Assembly (NCBI RefSeq): GCF_000024865.1
Contig: NC_013595.1
Span: 1,922,001 to 1,986,000, forward strand
DNA: 64,000 bases
Origin: Streptosporangium roseum DSM 43021
Lineage (GTDB): Bacteria; Actinomycetota; Actinomycetes; Streptosporangiales; Streptosporangiaceae
Direction of reading: 5' to 3'
Part shown: piece by piece, positions 49,193 to 57,158 of the stretch
Layout of the letters: the number at the start of each line of letters is the position of its first letter
Numbering within the stretch: the first letter of the stretch is position 1
Made by a program: the position numbers and the translations under genes
Notes under the pieces: generated by a model
What the model saw: only the letters and a program-made list of their open reading frames with translations
What the model was told of the DNA's origin: nothing
The model's database searches: none

Positions 49193-50659
49193 TTATCCCT
49201 TCCAGCCAATTCGGACGGCCTCGGGATCAAAGTAGCCCCACTCCTTGCCGTACTCCGGAGTCCAGCCCTTCGGCCGCCCTTTCCCTGCCGGAAGCACAAC
49301 CACGCGCATGACCTGGGAGATAACCGCGCGACGCTGATCCAACGTCAAGTCCTCCCAGACTTGCGATGCGTCGGCCCCGCTGGCGAACGGGGCCAGAGCT
49401 GTCACTCGGGCTGCGGCAGCGTCGGCCAAGTCGAGTTCCGCGCGCCGGGCGGCGATCTCCCGGTTTGTCGTGGCGAGCTGGGCGCGCGTCATCTCCCGGG
49501 CGGCGAACATCTCGCCGGCCTCCTGCTCATGGATTCGGAGTGCCTCCCGCTCGATCGCCCGCTCCCGGGCGGCGCCGCCGTCGTTACGTATGGTGAGCTC
49601 CGCGGCGGCACCTGGCTGCGAAAGTCTTTCCACGGCAACGGCGGATACGTACTTGTCCAGGTGGATCGCGTTTCGTACCACGTGCTTGGCTGCATCGTCG
49701 AGGCGGCACCGATAGGCCGGGGCGGTCTTCCGATCTTCACCCGTGTTCTTCCCTGCGGTCCCCGCCCTCAGATAGGTGAGCACTCCTCCAACCTCGCAGA
49801 TGCCGCACTCGGCAATGCCTGACAGCAACCATCGCCGTTCGGAACCGGGGCTTGTGCGCCGATTAGGGTCGGCCAGCAGGGCGCACAGGGATCGCCATGT
49901 CATCTCGTCGACGATGGCTGGCCACTCGGCGGGGCCGAGCTCCTCGCCGCGGTGCTCCATGATCCCGGCGTTACGTGGCCGGGTCAGGACGTTGCGCACG
50001 CTCCTCGTTGACCAGGTGGCCCCGGTCGTCGTCTTCACTCCTCGCGCGTTCCAGTCCCGCACGATCGCGTGCATGCTCATCCCGGACAGGAGACTCTCGC
50101 TCGCCTGCTTCACCTCGGCGGCTTCGTCTGGTCGGACTGTGACGCCGTTGTCCTCGTAGCCGAAGGGGCGCCGCCCGCCCTTCCACTGTCCGGCCTGGGC
50201 CATCTGGTCGCGCTTGCGCCGGGCCCGGTCGGACTTGTGCTCGGACTCGAAGCGTGCGACGGCGCCGAGCTGCCGGGCGATCATCCGACCGGAGGGGGTG
50301 GCGAGGTCGATCGGGCCAGCTTTCACCGTGTGCGTGACGATCCCGCGCGGCTCGCACACGGTGATGTACTCCTCCAGCTCGACGGGGGAGCGGTGAAGGC
50401 GGTCAGTGTGCCAGGCCAGGACGGCGGTTGCGCGGCCGGCTTCGAGGTCGGCGAGGAGTTGCCGGTAGCCGGGGCGAGCCTTGCCGGAGTACGCGCTGAT
50501 GTCGTTGTCGTCGTAGACGGCGATGACGCGAAAGCCGAGCCGCTCGGCGAGGGCTTCGCAGTCCTCGCGCTGCCGGTCGATGCCGAGGCCGGCACCTTCC
50601 TTATCTCGGGAAATGCGCACGTAGACGATGGCGTACGTGGGAGCGTCCTGGGGGGCCAT
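49193..50659 (-). CDS. int: large serine recombinase (integrase)
   Basis: 488 aa. N-terminal resolvase domain YAIVYVRISRDKEG with nucleophile S17, active-site region WHTDRLHRSPVEL. The recombinase domain contains KGGRRPFGYEDNGVTV. A zinc ribbon has CGIC and CR near 280-330, and a C-terminal coiled coil (EALRIHEQEAGEMFAAREM). ATG 50659 is used; an in-frame GTG at 50692 lies in the attachment core and is less likely. It catalyses integration at comM and, with a directionality factor, excision. Confidence 0.93.
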   Translation of the reverse strand: MAPQDAPTYAIVYVRISRDKEGAGLGIDRQREDCEALAERLGFRVIAVYDDNDISAYSGKARPGYRQLLADLEAGRATAVLAWHTDRLHRSPVELEEYITVCEPRGIVTHTVKAGPIDLATPSGRMIARQLGAVARFESEHKSDRARRKRDQMAQAGQWKGGRRPFGYEDNGVTVRPDEAAEVKQASESLLSGMSMHAIVRDWNARGVKTTTGATWSTRSVRNVLTRPRNAGIMEHRGEELGPAEWPAIVDEMTWRSLCALLADPNRRTSPGSERRWLLSGIAECGICEVGGVLTYLRAGTAGKNTGEDRKTAPAYRCRLDDAAKHVVRNAIHLDKYVSAVAVERLSQPGAAAELTIRNDGGAARERAIEREALRIHEQEAGEMFAAREMTRAQLATTNREIAARRAELDLADAAAARVTALAPFASGADASQVWEDLTLDQRRAVISQVMRVVVLPAGKGRPKGWTPEYGKEWGYFDPEAVRIGWKG

Positions 50660-50679
50660 GGATCGAAGTATGCCATAAG

Positions 50680-52029
50680 TTGACTTTCGCACTGGCGATC
50701 GCTGTGGCCCTGCTCGCGGCGGCCGGGGTCGTTCCCCGCGCCAAGGTCGCCCAGCCGTTCTTCCTGGGCGAGCTCGGCCTCGACGGCTCGCTGAGACCGG
50801 TACGGGGCGTGCTCCCGGCCGTGCTGGCGGCGGCCGGAGCCGGTGCCGACACCGTCGTGGTCCCCGCGCGCAACGCCGCCGAGGCCGCTCTCGTGCCGGA
50901 CGTGACCGTCATCCCCGCCCTCACGCTGGGCGAGCTGGTGAGCTGGCTGCGCAGCGACGACCCGGTCAACCTGCCCCTGGCCGAGCTCCTCCCGCCCGCC
51001 GAGGCGCCCGAGCCCGTCGGCGGACCGGGCGGCGCACGGCTGCTCGCTCCGGCCGATTCCGCCGAGCTCGTCCCCGACCTCGGTGACGTGGCCGGTCAGC
51101 CCTTCGCCCGCCGCGCGCTGGAGGTCTGCGCCGCCGGAGGCCACAACTTCTGGATGCTGGGCCAGCCGGGCACCGGCAAGACGATGCTCGCCGAGCGGCT
51201 GCCCACCCTGCTCCCGCCCCTGGAGCGGGATGAGGCGCTCGAAGTCACCGCCATCCACTCCGTCGCCGGGGTGCTGCCCGTCGACCGGCCGCTGCTGACC
51301 CGTCCGCCGTTCGTGGCACCCCACCACACCGCGACCGTCCCGGCCGTCATCGGCGGGGGCAGCGGGGCGATCCGCCCGGGGGCGGTGTCGCTCGCCCATC
51401 GGGGCGTCCTGTTCCTGGACGAGGCCCCCGAATATCCGACGACCGTTCTCGACTCGCTCAGGCAGCCGATCGAGTCGGGCCGGGTGACGGTCTCCAGGGC
51501 GCTGGGCTCGGTCACGTTCCCCGCCAGGTTCATGCTGGTGCTGGCCGCCAACCAGTGCCCGTGCGCGCAGCCCTCCAGCCCCGAGGACCCGTGCCGGTGC
51601 ACCCCCGCGGTCCGCCGCCGCTACCTGGCCAGGCTCTCCGGCCCGCTGCTCGACCGGATCGACGTCAAGGTCACTCTGTACCGGTCGACCCGGCGCGAGC
51701 TTCTCGCCGACCGCCGGTTCATCGAGCCGAGCCGGGTGGTGGCCGACCGGGTGCTCATCGCCCGCGGGCATGCCGCCAGGCGGTTCGCGGGCAGGCCGTG
51801 GCGGTCCAACGCGGAGATGCCCACCCGTGCCCTCCACGCCGAATACCGTCCGCCGCCGAAGGCGATGGCACCCCTGCTCCGCTGCCTCGACAGCGGTCAG
51901 CTCAGTGCCCGCGGGCTGGACCGGGTGCTCAGGGTGGCCTGGACGCTGGCCGACCTCGGCGGCAAGGACAGGCCCGGGGTCGAGGAGACCAACGCCGCAC
52001 TCGGGCTGTGGCTGGGGGAGGAGCGGTGA
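50680..52029 (+). pseudogene. comM: comM 3' fragment (ATPase part)
   Basis: From 50692, 445 codons of the Mg-chelatase-like ATPase domain. Walker A GQPGTGKTMLAERL, Walker B GVLFLDEAPEYP, VTFPARFMLVLAANQCPCA and the Cys pairs of the family are intact. Codons 50680-50691 (TTG ACT TTC GCA) come from the element. It could only be translated from this TTG or an internal start, as ribosome signals are poor. With the 5' fragment it makes a complete 527-aa ComM. Last codon overlaps the dprA start (GTGA). Confidence 0.9.
50692..50698. other. right attachment core (attR)
   Basis: CTGGCGA, identical to 35902-35908, 33 bases upstream of the integrase ATG. From here the comM frame resumes (LAIAVALLAAAGVVP). 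TAAGT at 50676-50680 mirrors ACTTA at 35926-35930 in the left arm. Confidence 0.8.
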
Positions 52030-53216
52030 GCGACCGGCTCGCGCGGGTCACGTTGATGCGGGTGGCCGAGCCCGGCGACGCCATGATGGGCAGGCTCGTC
52101 GCCGCTCACGGCCCGCAGGCGGCCGTCGCGCGCATCCGCGAGGGACGGCCGGAGCCGGAGCTCGCCCGGTGGTTCGCCGACTCCCCCCGCCGGGAGTCGG
52201 CCGGCTCGCGGGACGAGCGGCTCACGGCCAGGCTCGGGCGGATGTTCGCCTCCTGGGCGGCCCGGCTGGAGACGGCCGACCCCGTCCGCGACCTCGACGA
52301 GGGGGAGCGCCGTGGGGCGCGGCTGGTGGTCCCCGGCGACTCCGAGTGGCCGACCCAGCTGGACGACCTCGGCGAGTCCCGTCCCCACGCCTTGTGGCTC
52401 CACGGTGAGGCCGACCTGCGCTTCTCCTGCCTGCGCTCCGTCGCGGTCGTCGGCTCCCGGGCCGCCACGCCGTACGGCACGCATGTCGCGGCGGAGTTCG
52501 GAGCCGGGCTGGGCGAGCGGGGCTGGGTCGTGATCTCGGGCGGCGCCTACGGCATCGACGGGGCGGTCCACCGCGGCGCCCTCGCGGGGGAGACGCCGAC
52601 CGTCGCGGTGCTGGCCTGTGGCGCCGACGTCGCCTATCCCAGCGCGCACCATTCGCTGTTCGCGGCCGTGCGATCCCAGGGAGTGCTGGTGAGCGAGTGT
52701 CCGATGGGCGCCACCCCGACCCGGCCGCGTTTCCTGATCCGCAACCGGCTCATCGCCGCGCTGTCGCGGGGCACCGTGGTGATCGAGGCGGCGGTGCGCA
52801 GCGGGGCGCTCAACACCGCGGGACACGCGGTCTCGCTGAACCGCCATCTGGCCGCCGTGCCGGGGCCGGTGACCTCGGAGACCTCCGCGGGGTGCCATCG
52901 GTTGATCCGGCAGGGGAGGGCCATCTGCGTGACCACTCCCGAGGAGATGATCGAGCTCGTCGGTGCGATGGGCGGCGACCTGGCCCCCGAACCACGCGGC
53001 CCGGTGCTCCCGCGTGACCGGTTGAGTCCCGAGATCCGCAGGGTTCTCGAGGCCGTGCCCGCCCGGACCGGGACGGGCCCGGCGACGATAGCGGTGGCAG
53101 CGGGCGTCGACCTGGACACCGTGCTGTCCTGCCTCGGCGCCCTGGCCGCCGCCGGATACGTCGAGCGCGCCCCCCGCGGCTGGCGCCTACGCCCTGACGG
53201 ACCCCCTGCCGGGTAA
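52026..53216 (+). CDS. dprA: DNA-processing protein DprA
   Basis: 396 aa. Rossmann-like core: VAVVGSRAATPYGTHVA, VISGGAYGIDGAVHRGAL, FLIRNRLIAALSRGTVVIEA. C-terminal winged helix (TIAVAAGVDLDTVLSCLGAL). GTG 52026 overlaps the comM stop, so translation is normally coupled to comM. It loads RecA on incoming single-stranded DNA in natural transformation. With comM interrupted, its transcript must start within the element or comM fragment. Confidence 0.93.
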   Translation: MSDRLARVTLMRVAEPGDAMMGRLVAAHGPQAAVARIREGRPEPELARWFADSPRRESAGSRDERLTARLGRMFASWAARLETADPVRDLDEGERRGARLVVPGDSEWPTQLDDLGESRPHALWLHGEADLRFSCLRSVAVVGSRAATPYGTHVAAEFGAGLGERGWVVISGGAYGIDGAVHRGALAGETPTVAVLACGADVAYPSAHHSLFAAVRSQGVLVSECPMGATPTRPRFLIRNRLIAALSRGTVVIEAAVRSGALNTAGHAVSLNRHLAAVPGPVTSETSAGCHRLIRQGRAICVTTPEEMIELVGAMGGDLAPEPRGPVLPRDRLSPEIRRVLEAVPARTGTGPATIAVAAGVDLDTVLSCLGALAAAGYVERAPRGWRLRPDGPPAG

Positions 53217-53295
53217 CCGGCAGGCGGGGTCCATTCCTCCGGTGGATCCTTTGACGGGTTACCGGTGGCAGGGCTCGTTCCTCCGGTGGGCTCCT
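53211..53295. repeat. two degenerate 45-bp direct repeats after dprA
   Basis: GGGTAACCGGCAGGCGGGG..TTCCTCCGGTGG (from 53211) and GGGTTACCGGTGGCAGGG..TTCCTCCGGTGG (from 53256) are related at a 45-bp interval. They fill part of the dprA to M23 gene gap (164 bp), with no gene there. Confidence 0.55.
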
Positions 53296-53380
53296 GGCTG
53301 GTGATCTGCGGGTGGGGCCCGTCCCCGGGGTGGGCCTGATGGAGAGCGGAACCGTCAGCGGCCTCCGGTGATCCTTCCTC

Positions 53381-54052
53381 TCACAAGCGGCCGGCGTGTT
53401 CGCGGTGCGCGGGCCAGACGGGGAGCAGCCGGACCTGACCCCGGCCCAGCAGAAGCAACGGGTCGAGGTACAGACGGTCGCGGAGCAGGCCCCAGTGCAG
53501 GCAGGCGGCAGGGCAGTGCCCGGGAACGTCCTGGACGACACCGATCGCCTCGCCCCGGACCACCGTCTGGCCGTGCCGTACCGACGGCTGGACGGGCAGG
53601 TAGGTCGTCCGCAGGCCGTCGGCATGGAGGATGGTCACCACACCCCGCTCCGCGAGCGGCCCCGCGTACCCCACCGTTCCGGCTCCGGCCGCGCGGACCT
53701 CCGTGCCGGGCCGGGCGGCGAGGTCGATCCCTCGATGCCCGGCCAGCCAGGGCTGTGCCGGGGGCGCGAAGCCACGGAGCACGTGGGGCCGCCCGGCGAG
53801 CGGCCATTCCCAGCGGGCCCGGGGCTCGGATGCCGTGTGCCGGTGGGCCGGGGGCTCGGGGGCCGGGTGCCTGTGGGCGGGTGTCGTGTGCCGGTGGGGC
53901 GGGGGCTCGGATGCCGTGCGTCGGCCGATCAGGTCGATCGTGCTCTGGGCGCCCGCGCCCCCCGGTACGGCGGTCAGCAGCAGGACGGCTGTCAGGACGG
54001 GCAGTGGAGCGGGCGACAAGGCCCGGAGCCCGAAGGGCCGCAGGGAGTTCAC
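53381..54052 (-). CDS. M23 family metallopeptidase
   Basis: 223 aa. Signal-like N-terminus (FGLRALSPAPLPVLTAVLLL, then PGGAGAQS). A low-complexity PHRHTTPAHRHPAPEPPAHR segment. The M23/LytM domain: HVLRGFAPPAQPWLAGHRGIDLAA (key GHRGID), and CLHWGLLRD near the end. A peptidoglycan hydrolase or its inactive regulator in the cell wall. GTG 54052 is the probable start, with only a weak ribosome site. Convergent with dprA. Confidence 0.75.
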   Translation of the reverse strand: MNSLRPFGLRALSPAPLPVLTAVLLLTAVPGGAGAQSTIDLIGRRTASEPPPHRHTTPAHRHPAPEPPAHRHTASEPRARWEWPLAGRPHVLRGFAPPAQPWLAGHRGIDLAARPGTEVRAAGAGTVGYAGPLAERGVVTILHADGLRTTYLPVQPSVRHGQTVVRGEAIGVVQDVPGHCPAACLHWGLLRDRLYLDPLLLLGRGQVRLLPVWPAHREHAGRL

Positions 54053-54513
54053 GTCCCCGAGGATGGGAGATCTCCAGGGGGCCGGAGCACGCCGAGTGGC
54101 ATTCTGTGGACAGGCGACCCGGCGTTGTGGACATCGTCTTCTTCCCCGCACCGACCTTCGGCCTTCCCCGCACCGACCTTCGGCCTTCCCCGCACCGACC
54201 TTCGGCCTTCCCCGCACCGACCTTCGGCCTTCCCCGCACCGACCTTCGGCCTTCCCCGCACCGACCTTCGGCAGCCCCTGTCCACCGGGGTTGTGGACGC
54301 AGCTCGCTTTCCCGCCCAGGTCTTTCGGGGTGTGCCCTGTCTCGCCGGCGTTGTGGACACCGCTCGCCTCCCCGTCCCCGGCCTTCGCGGCACCCCTGTC
54401 CCGCCGCCTCCGTCGTCCCCGTTCCGTCCCGGCCTTCGCGGCGGAAGGCGGGTGGAGCACCCGCTCTCCGGGCGGCCGGGTGGTTCCCCGTAGCCTCGAA
54501 CAAGGGGATTGAC
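54053..54513. other. 461-bp intergenic region with repeats
   Basis: Contains six perfect 22-bp units (54141-54272, listed apart) and four copies of TGTGGAC followed by A or G at about 54106, 54125, 54293 and 54350, three of them as GTTGTGGAC. The strand is C-rich on the plus side. Reading frames across it on both strands are open but read as repeats; I treat none as a gene. Confidence 0.55.
54141..54272. repeat. 22-bp tandem repeat, six perfect copies
   Basis: The unit starts CTTCCCCGCACCGACC and ends TTCGGC; six identical copies from 54141, at steps of 22. Identity between copies indicates recent expansion. There are no spacers, so it is not a CRISPR array. Located between an M23 peptidase and an APC permease gene. 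Confidence 0.9.
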
Positions 54514-55875
54514 GTGGAAGAACACGGGGTGAAGGAGCAGGGGGCGCTGCGCCGTACGCTCTCGGCTCGGGACCTGATCGTCTATGGGCTGCTGTTCATC
54601 GGGCCGCTGGCTCCGGTGGGCGTGTTCGGGGTGCTCGACGCCAAGAGCAACGGCGCGGTGGCTCTCGTCTACGTCGTCGCCACGATCGCCATGGCCTTCA
54701 CCGCCATCTCCTACGCGCAGATGTCACGGGTGGTGCCGGAGGCGGGGTCGGTGTTCGCCTACGCGTCGGCGGGGCTGGGGGCCGGTGCCGGGTTCCTGGC
54801 CGGTTGGCTGGTGATGCTCGACTATCTGCTCATCCCCAGCGTGGCGTACCTGTTCTCCGGGATCGCGCTGCACGCGCTGTTCCCGGCGGTTCCCGCCTGG
54901 GCCTTCACGGCGCTGGCCTTCGCGGTGACCACCACGCTGAACGTCTCCGGAGTACGGCTGGCCGCCCGGGTGGGCCTCGTGGTGCTCCTCGCCGAGGTGA
55001 CGGTGCTGGCCGTGTTCGTGGTCATGGCGGTGGCCGTGCTGGTCGGGGAGGGGCCTTCCAGGCCGTGGCTGTCGCCGTTCATCGGGGTCGGGGGGACCAC
55101 GGTGGCCGCGGTGATCGGGGCCGTCTCGGTGGCGGTCCTGTCGTTCCTCGGTTTCGACGCCATCGCCTCCTTCGCCGAGGAGACGAGCGGCGACTCCCGC
55201 CAGGTGGGCAGGGCGGTGCTGCTCTGCCTTGGGGTGGCCGGGGTGCTGTTCGCGGTCCAGACCTACCTGGCCGGGGTGCTGGACCCGGTGCCCCCGGCGG
55301 AACTGGCCGCGCATCCGGCCGCGCAGGGCACCGCCTTCTACGACGTGACCGGCGAGGCGGTCTCACCCTGGCTGGCCACCCTCATGAAGATCGCCAAGGC
55401 GGTGGGCCCGGCGTTCGCCGCGATGGCCGCGGTGGCGGCGGCCGGGCGGCTGCTGTACGGCATGGCCAGGGGCGGCGGGCTGCCCCGCGCGCTGTCATCG
55501 GTGGATCCCCGGTCGGGGACGCCTCGGGTGGCGCTGCTCAGCGCCGGGGCGATCACGCTGGTGGTCTCCGTCTGGGCGGCGAGCCGGGACGACGGCCTCG
55601 ACGTGCTGGTCTCGATCGTGGACATCGGCGCGCTGTCGGCGTTCGCGATGCTGCACGCCTCCGTGATCGGGTATTTCCGGATCCGGCGAGGGAGCCGGGA
55701 CTGGCTGCGGCACCTGCTGGTGCCGGTCGCCGGAGCGCTGGTCGCGATCTGGATCATCGCCCTGGCCAGTCCCCTCGCCAAACTCGTCGGTCTGGTCTGG
55801 CTGGTCGCCGGGGTCATCGTGTTCGCTGTGCGGAGGAGTGGCGCAGCGGGGAGAGCCAGATCGTCGGGATCATGA
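54514..55875 (+). CDS. APC family amino acid permease
   Basis: 453 aa with about 12 spans. APC signatures: DLIVYGLLFIGPLAPVGVFG and SYAQMSRVVPEAGSVFAY in the first part, and FLGFDAIASFAEETSGDSRQ in the seventh-span region. GTG 54514 follows AAGGGG. Likely proton-linked amino acid or amine uptake. Its 3' end overlaps the convergent MFS gene by 62 bases. Confidence 0.88.
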   Translation: MEEHGVKEQGALRRTLSARDLIVYGLLFIGPLAPVGVFGVLDAKSNGAVALVYVVATIAMAFTAISYAQMSRVVPEAGSVFAYASAGLGAGAGFLAGWLVMLDYLLIPSVAYLFSGIALHALFPAVPAWAFTALAFAVTTTLNVSGVRLAARVGLVVLLAEVTVLAVFVVMAVAVLVGEGPSRPWLSPFIGVGGTTVAAVIGAVSVAVLSFLGFDAIASFAEETSGDSRQVGRAVLLCLGVAGVLFAVQTYLAGVLDPVPPAELAAHPAAQGTAFYDVTGEAVSPWLATLMKIAKAVGPAFAAMAAVAAAGRLLYGMARGGGLPRALSSVDPRSGTPRVALLSAGAITLVVSVWAASRDDGLDVLVSIVDIGALSAFAMLHASVIGYFRIRRGSRDWLRHLLVPVAGALVAIWIIALASPLAKLVGLVWLVAGVIVFAVRRSGAAGRARSSGS

Positions 55876-57055
55876 TGAGCGCCACCCCCGCCGCGCACAT
55901 CCACAGCACCGGGCGCAGACCCAGCAGCTCGCCCATGAGGCCGCCGAAGAGACCTCCGAGGGCGAGGACGCCCTGCATGGCGAAGCCCATCGTGGCGTTG
56001 ATCCGGCCGCGCAGCTCCGCGGGAGCCTCCCTGAGGGTGATCGCGCCGAAGCAGATGGAGAAGGAGATGACGGCCGCGCCGCTGATGAGCGCGCTGGCGG
56101 ACATGAGGGCGAACTTGGCCCAGACCGGCCCGGAGGCGAGGGCGGCGACCACGAAGTCGAGCGGGAACAGCAGCACCGAGCAGGTCAGCATCCGGTTCTC
56201 GCCGACCCGCTTGACCAGGCGGGAGGTGATGAGGGCGCCCAGCAGGCCGCCTACGCCGAAGCACGCGGTGATCACGCCGACCATTCCGGCGGGCAGGTTC
56301 AGGACGGTGAGCGCGTAGATCACGAAGAGTGCCATGTAGGCGCTGCCGAAGAAGTTGATCGTGATTCCGGAGCCGCAGAGCGCGCGCAGGGCCGGGTCCA
56401 CGACCACGGCGCGCAGGCCCTCACGGATCTCTGTCCATATGCCGCGCGGGGGAGCGGGCGTGTGGGTCTCCGGTGCCTTGATGCCGCGGATCAGGAGCGC
56501 CGAGACCAGGAAGGACACCGCGTCGATCAGCATCGCGAAGGGCGCGGTGACGGTCTGGACCAGCAGGCCGGAAAGACCGGGCCCGCCGACGACCGCGAGC
56601 GAGTGGGCCGACTGGAACCCGGCCAGGGCCTGGGGGCGCTGGCTCTCGTGGACCACCACGGCCAGGTGGGGGAAGTTGAAGGCCCGGAAGATCACCGAGC
56701 AGGTGCCGACGACGAACGTCACCGCGATCAGCCACGGCACGGTCAGCAGCCCGGCGATCCAGGCCGCGGGGATCGTGGCGATCACGCCGGCCGAGACCAG
56801 CTCGCAGCCGATCATGACCGGGCGGTGCCGCCGCATCCGGTCGGCGACCGCGCCCGCCTGGAGCCCGATCAGCAGGTAGGGCAGCGAGGCGGCGGCGGTG
56901 AGCATGCCCATCTGGGCGGGGGAGGCGCCGAGCAGGGTGGCGGCGGTCAGCGGCACGGCCAGCCGGGTGACCTCGGCCCCGGTCTCGGAGACGGCGCGGG
57001 CGGACAGCAGCAGCCGGTAGTCGCGCTGTTTGCGCAGGGGGATGGGCTGGAACAT
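55814..57055 (-). CDS. MFS transporter (efflux-type)
   Basis: 413 aa, 12 spans, of the MFS_3/EntS-like type. YRLLLSARAVSETGAEVTRL at the start, ADRMRRHRPVMIG between spans 2 and 3, and RGIWTEIREGLRAVV in the central loop. ATG 57055 used. Divergent from the ArsR-type regulator with two operator-like repeats between, so probably repressed by it. Ligand unknown. Confidence 0.86.
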   Translation of the reverse strand: MFQPIPLRKQRDYRLLLSARAVSETGAEVTRLAVPLTAATLLGASPAQMGMLTAAASLPYLLIGLQAGAVADRMRRHRPVMIGCELVSAGVIATIPAAWIAGLLTVPWLIAVTFVVGTCSVIFRAFNFPHLAVVVHESQRPQALAGFQSAHSLAVVGGPGLSGLLVQTVTAPFAMLIDAVSFLVSALLIRGIKAPETHTPAPPRGIWTEIREGLRAVVVDPALRALCGSGITINFFGSAYMALFVIYALTVLNLPAGMVGVITACFGVGGLLGALITSRLVKRVGENRMLTCSVLLFPLDFVVAALASGPVWAKFALMSASALISGAAVISFSICFGAITLREAPAELRGRINATMGFAMQGVLALGGLFGGLMGELLGLRPVLWMCAAGVALIMIPTIWLSPLRHSSAQRTR

Positions 57056-57084
57056 GTGAGTCACACCGCTTTCTGAAGGGAAGG

Positions 57085-57122
57085 CTTCACAAGTATGAAG
57101 ATAATCCTTCATAGTTATGAAG
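57085..57122. promoter_or_regulatory. paired ArsR-type operators
   Basis: CTTCACAAGTATGAAG (57085-57100) and CTTCATAGTTATGAAG (57107-57122) are two related inverted repeats with centres 22 bases apart (two helical turns). They lie between the divergent MFS and ArsR genes, in AT-rich DNA, and likely bind the ArsR dimer on one face of the helix. A further CTTCA half site follows at 57130. Confidence 0.75.
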
Positions 57123-57158
57123 GCAATCCTTCAGACCGAAAGTGGGTACGGTTTGTAC

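Larger units (their letters stand above)
35902..50698. mobile_element. 14.8-kb serine-recombinase integrative element inserted in comM
   Basis: The element is bounded by the direct repeat CTGGCGA at both junctions (35902-35908 and 50692-50698; 14,790 bp apart). Joining the flanks gives comM as one open frame of 527 codons. The right-end gene is a large serine recombinase. Cargo from left to right: two DUF6907-like zinc proteins, DUF2637 membrane protein, GntR regulator, three tiny genes, two membrane-coiled-coil proteins, a tape measure protein with four small phage-like genes, HTH regulators and a replication ATPase. No capsid, terminase, portal, lysis, TraB/FtsK or relaxase gene seen. Likely a mosaic or satellite-like element or a decayed prophage. 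Confidence 0.9.

Noticed and set aside
35902..50698. Complete inducible prophage
   Set aside because: No terminase, portal, capsid, tail tube, holin or lysin could be found; only tape measure and a few small genes.
54141..54272. CRISPR array
   Set aside because: Units of 22 bp are contiguous with no spacers, and no cas genes are near.
54100..54360. DnaA-box cluster or chromosomal origin
   Set aside because: TGTGGACR copies match at most eight of nine positions of a DnaA box and no dnaA or dnaN gene is near; kept only as a weak note.
53368..54513. N-terminal extension of the APC permease
   Set aside because: 382 extra codons made of repeat and antisense sequence; GTG 54514 gives the normal family length.
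57117..57158. ArsR start at ATG 57117
   Set aside because: It would place the start codon inside the second operator repeat; ATG 57159 gives the expected N-terminus.
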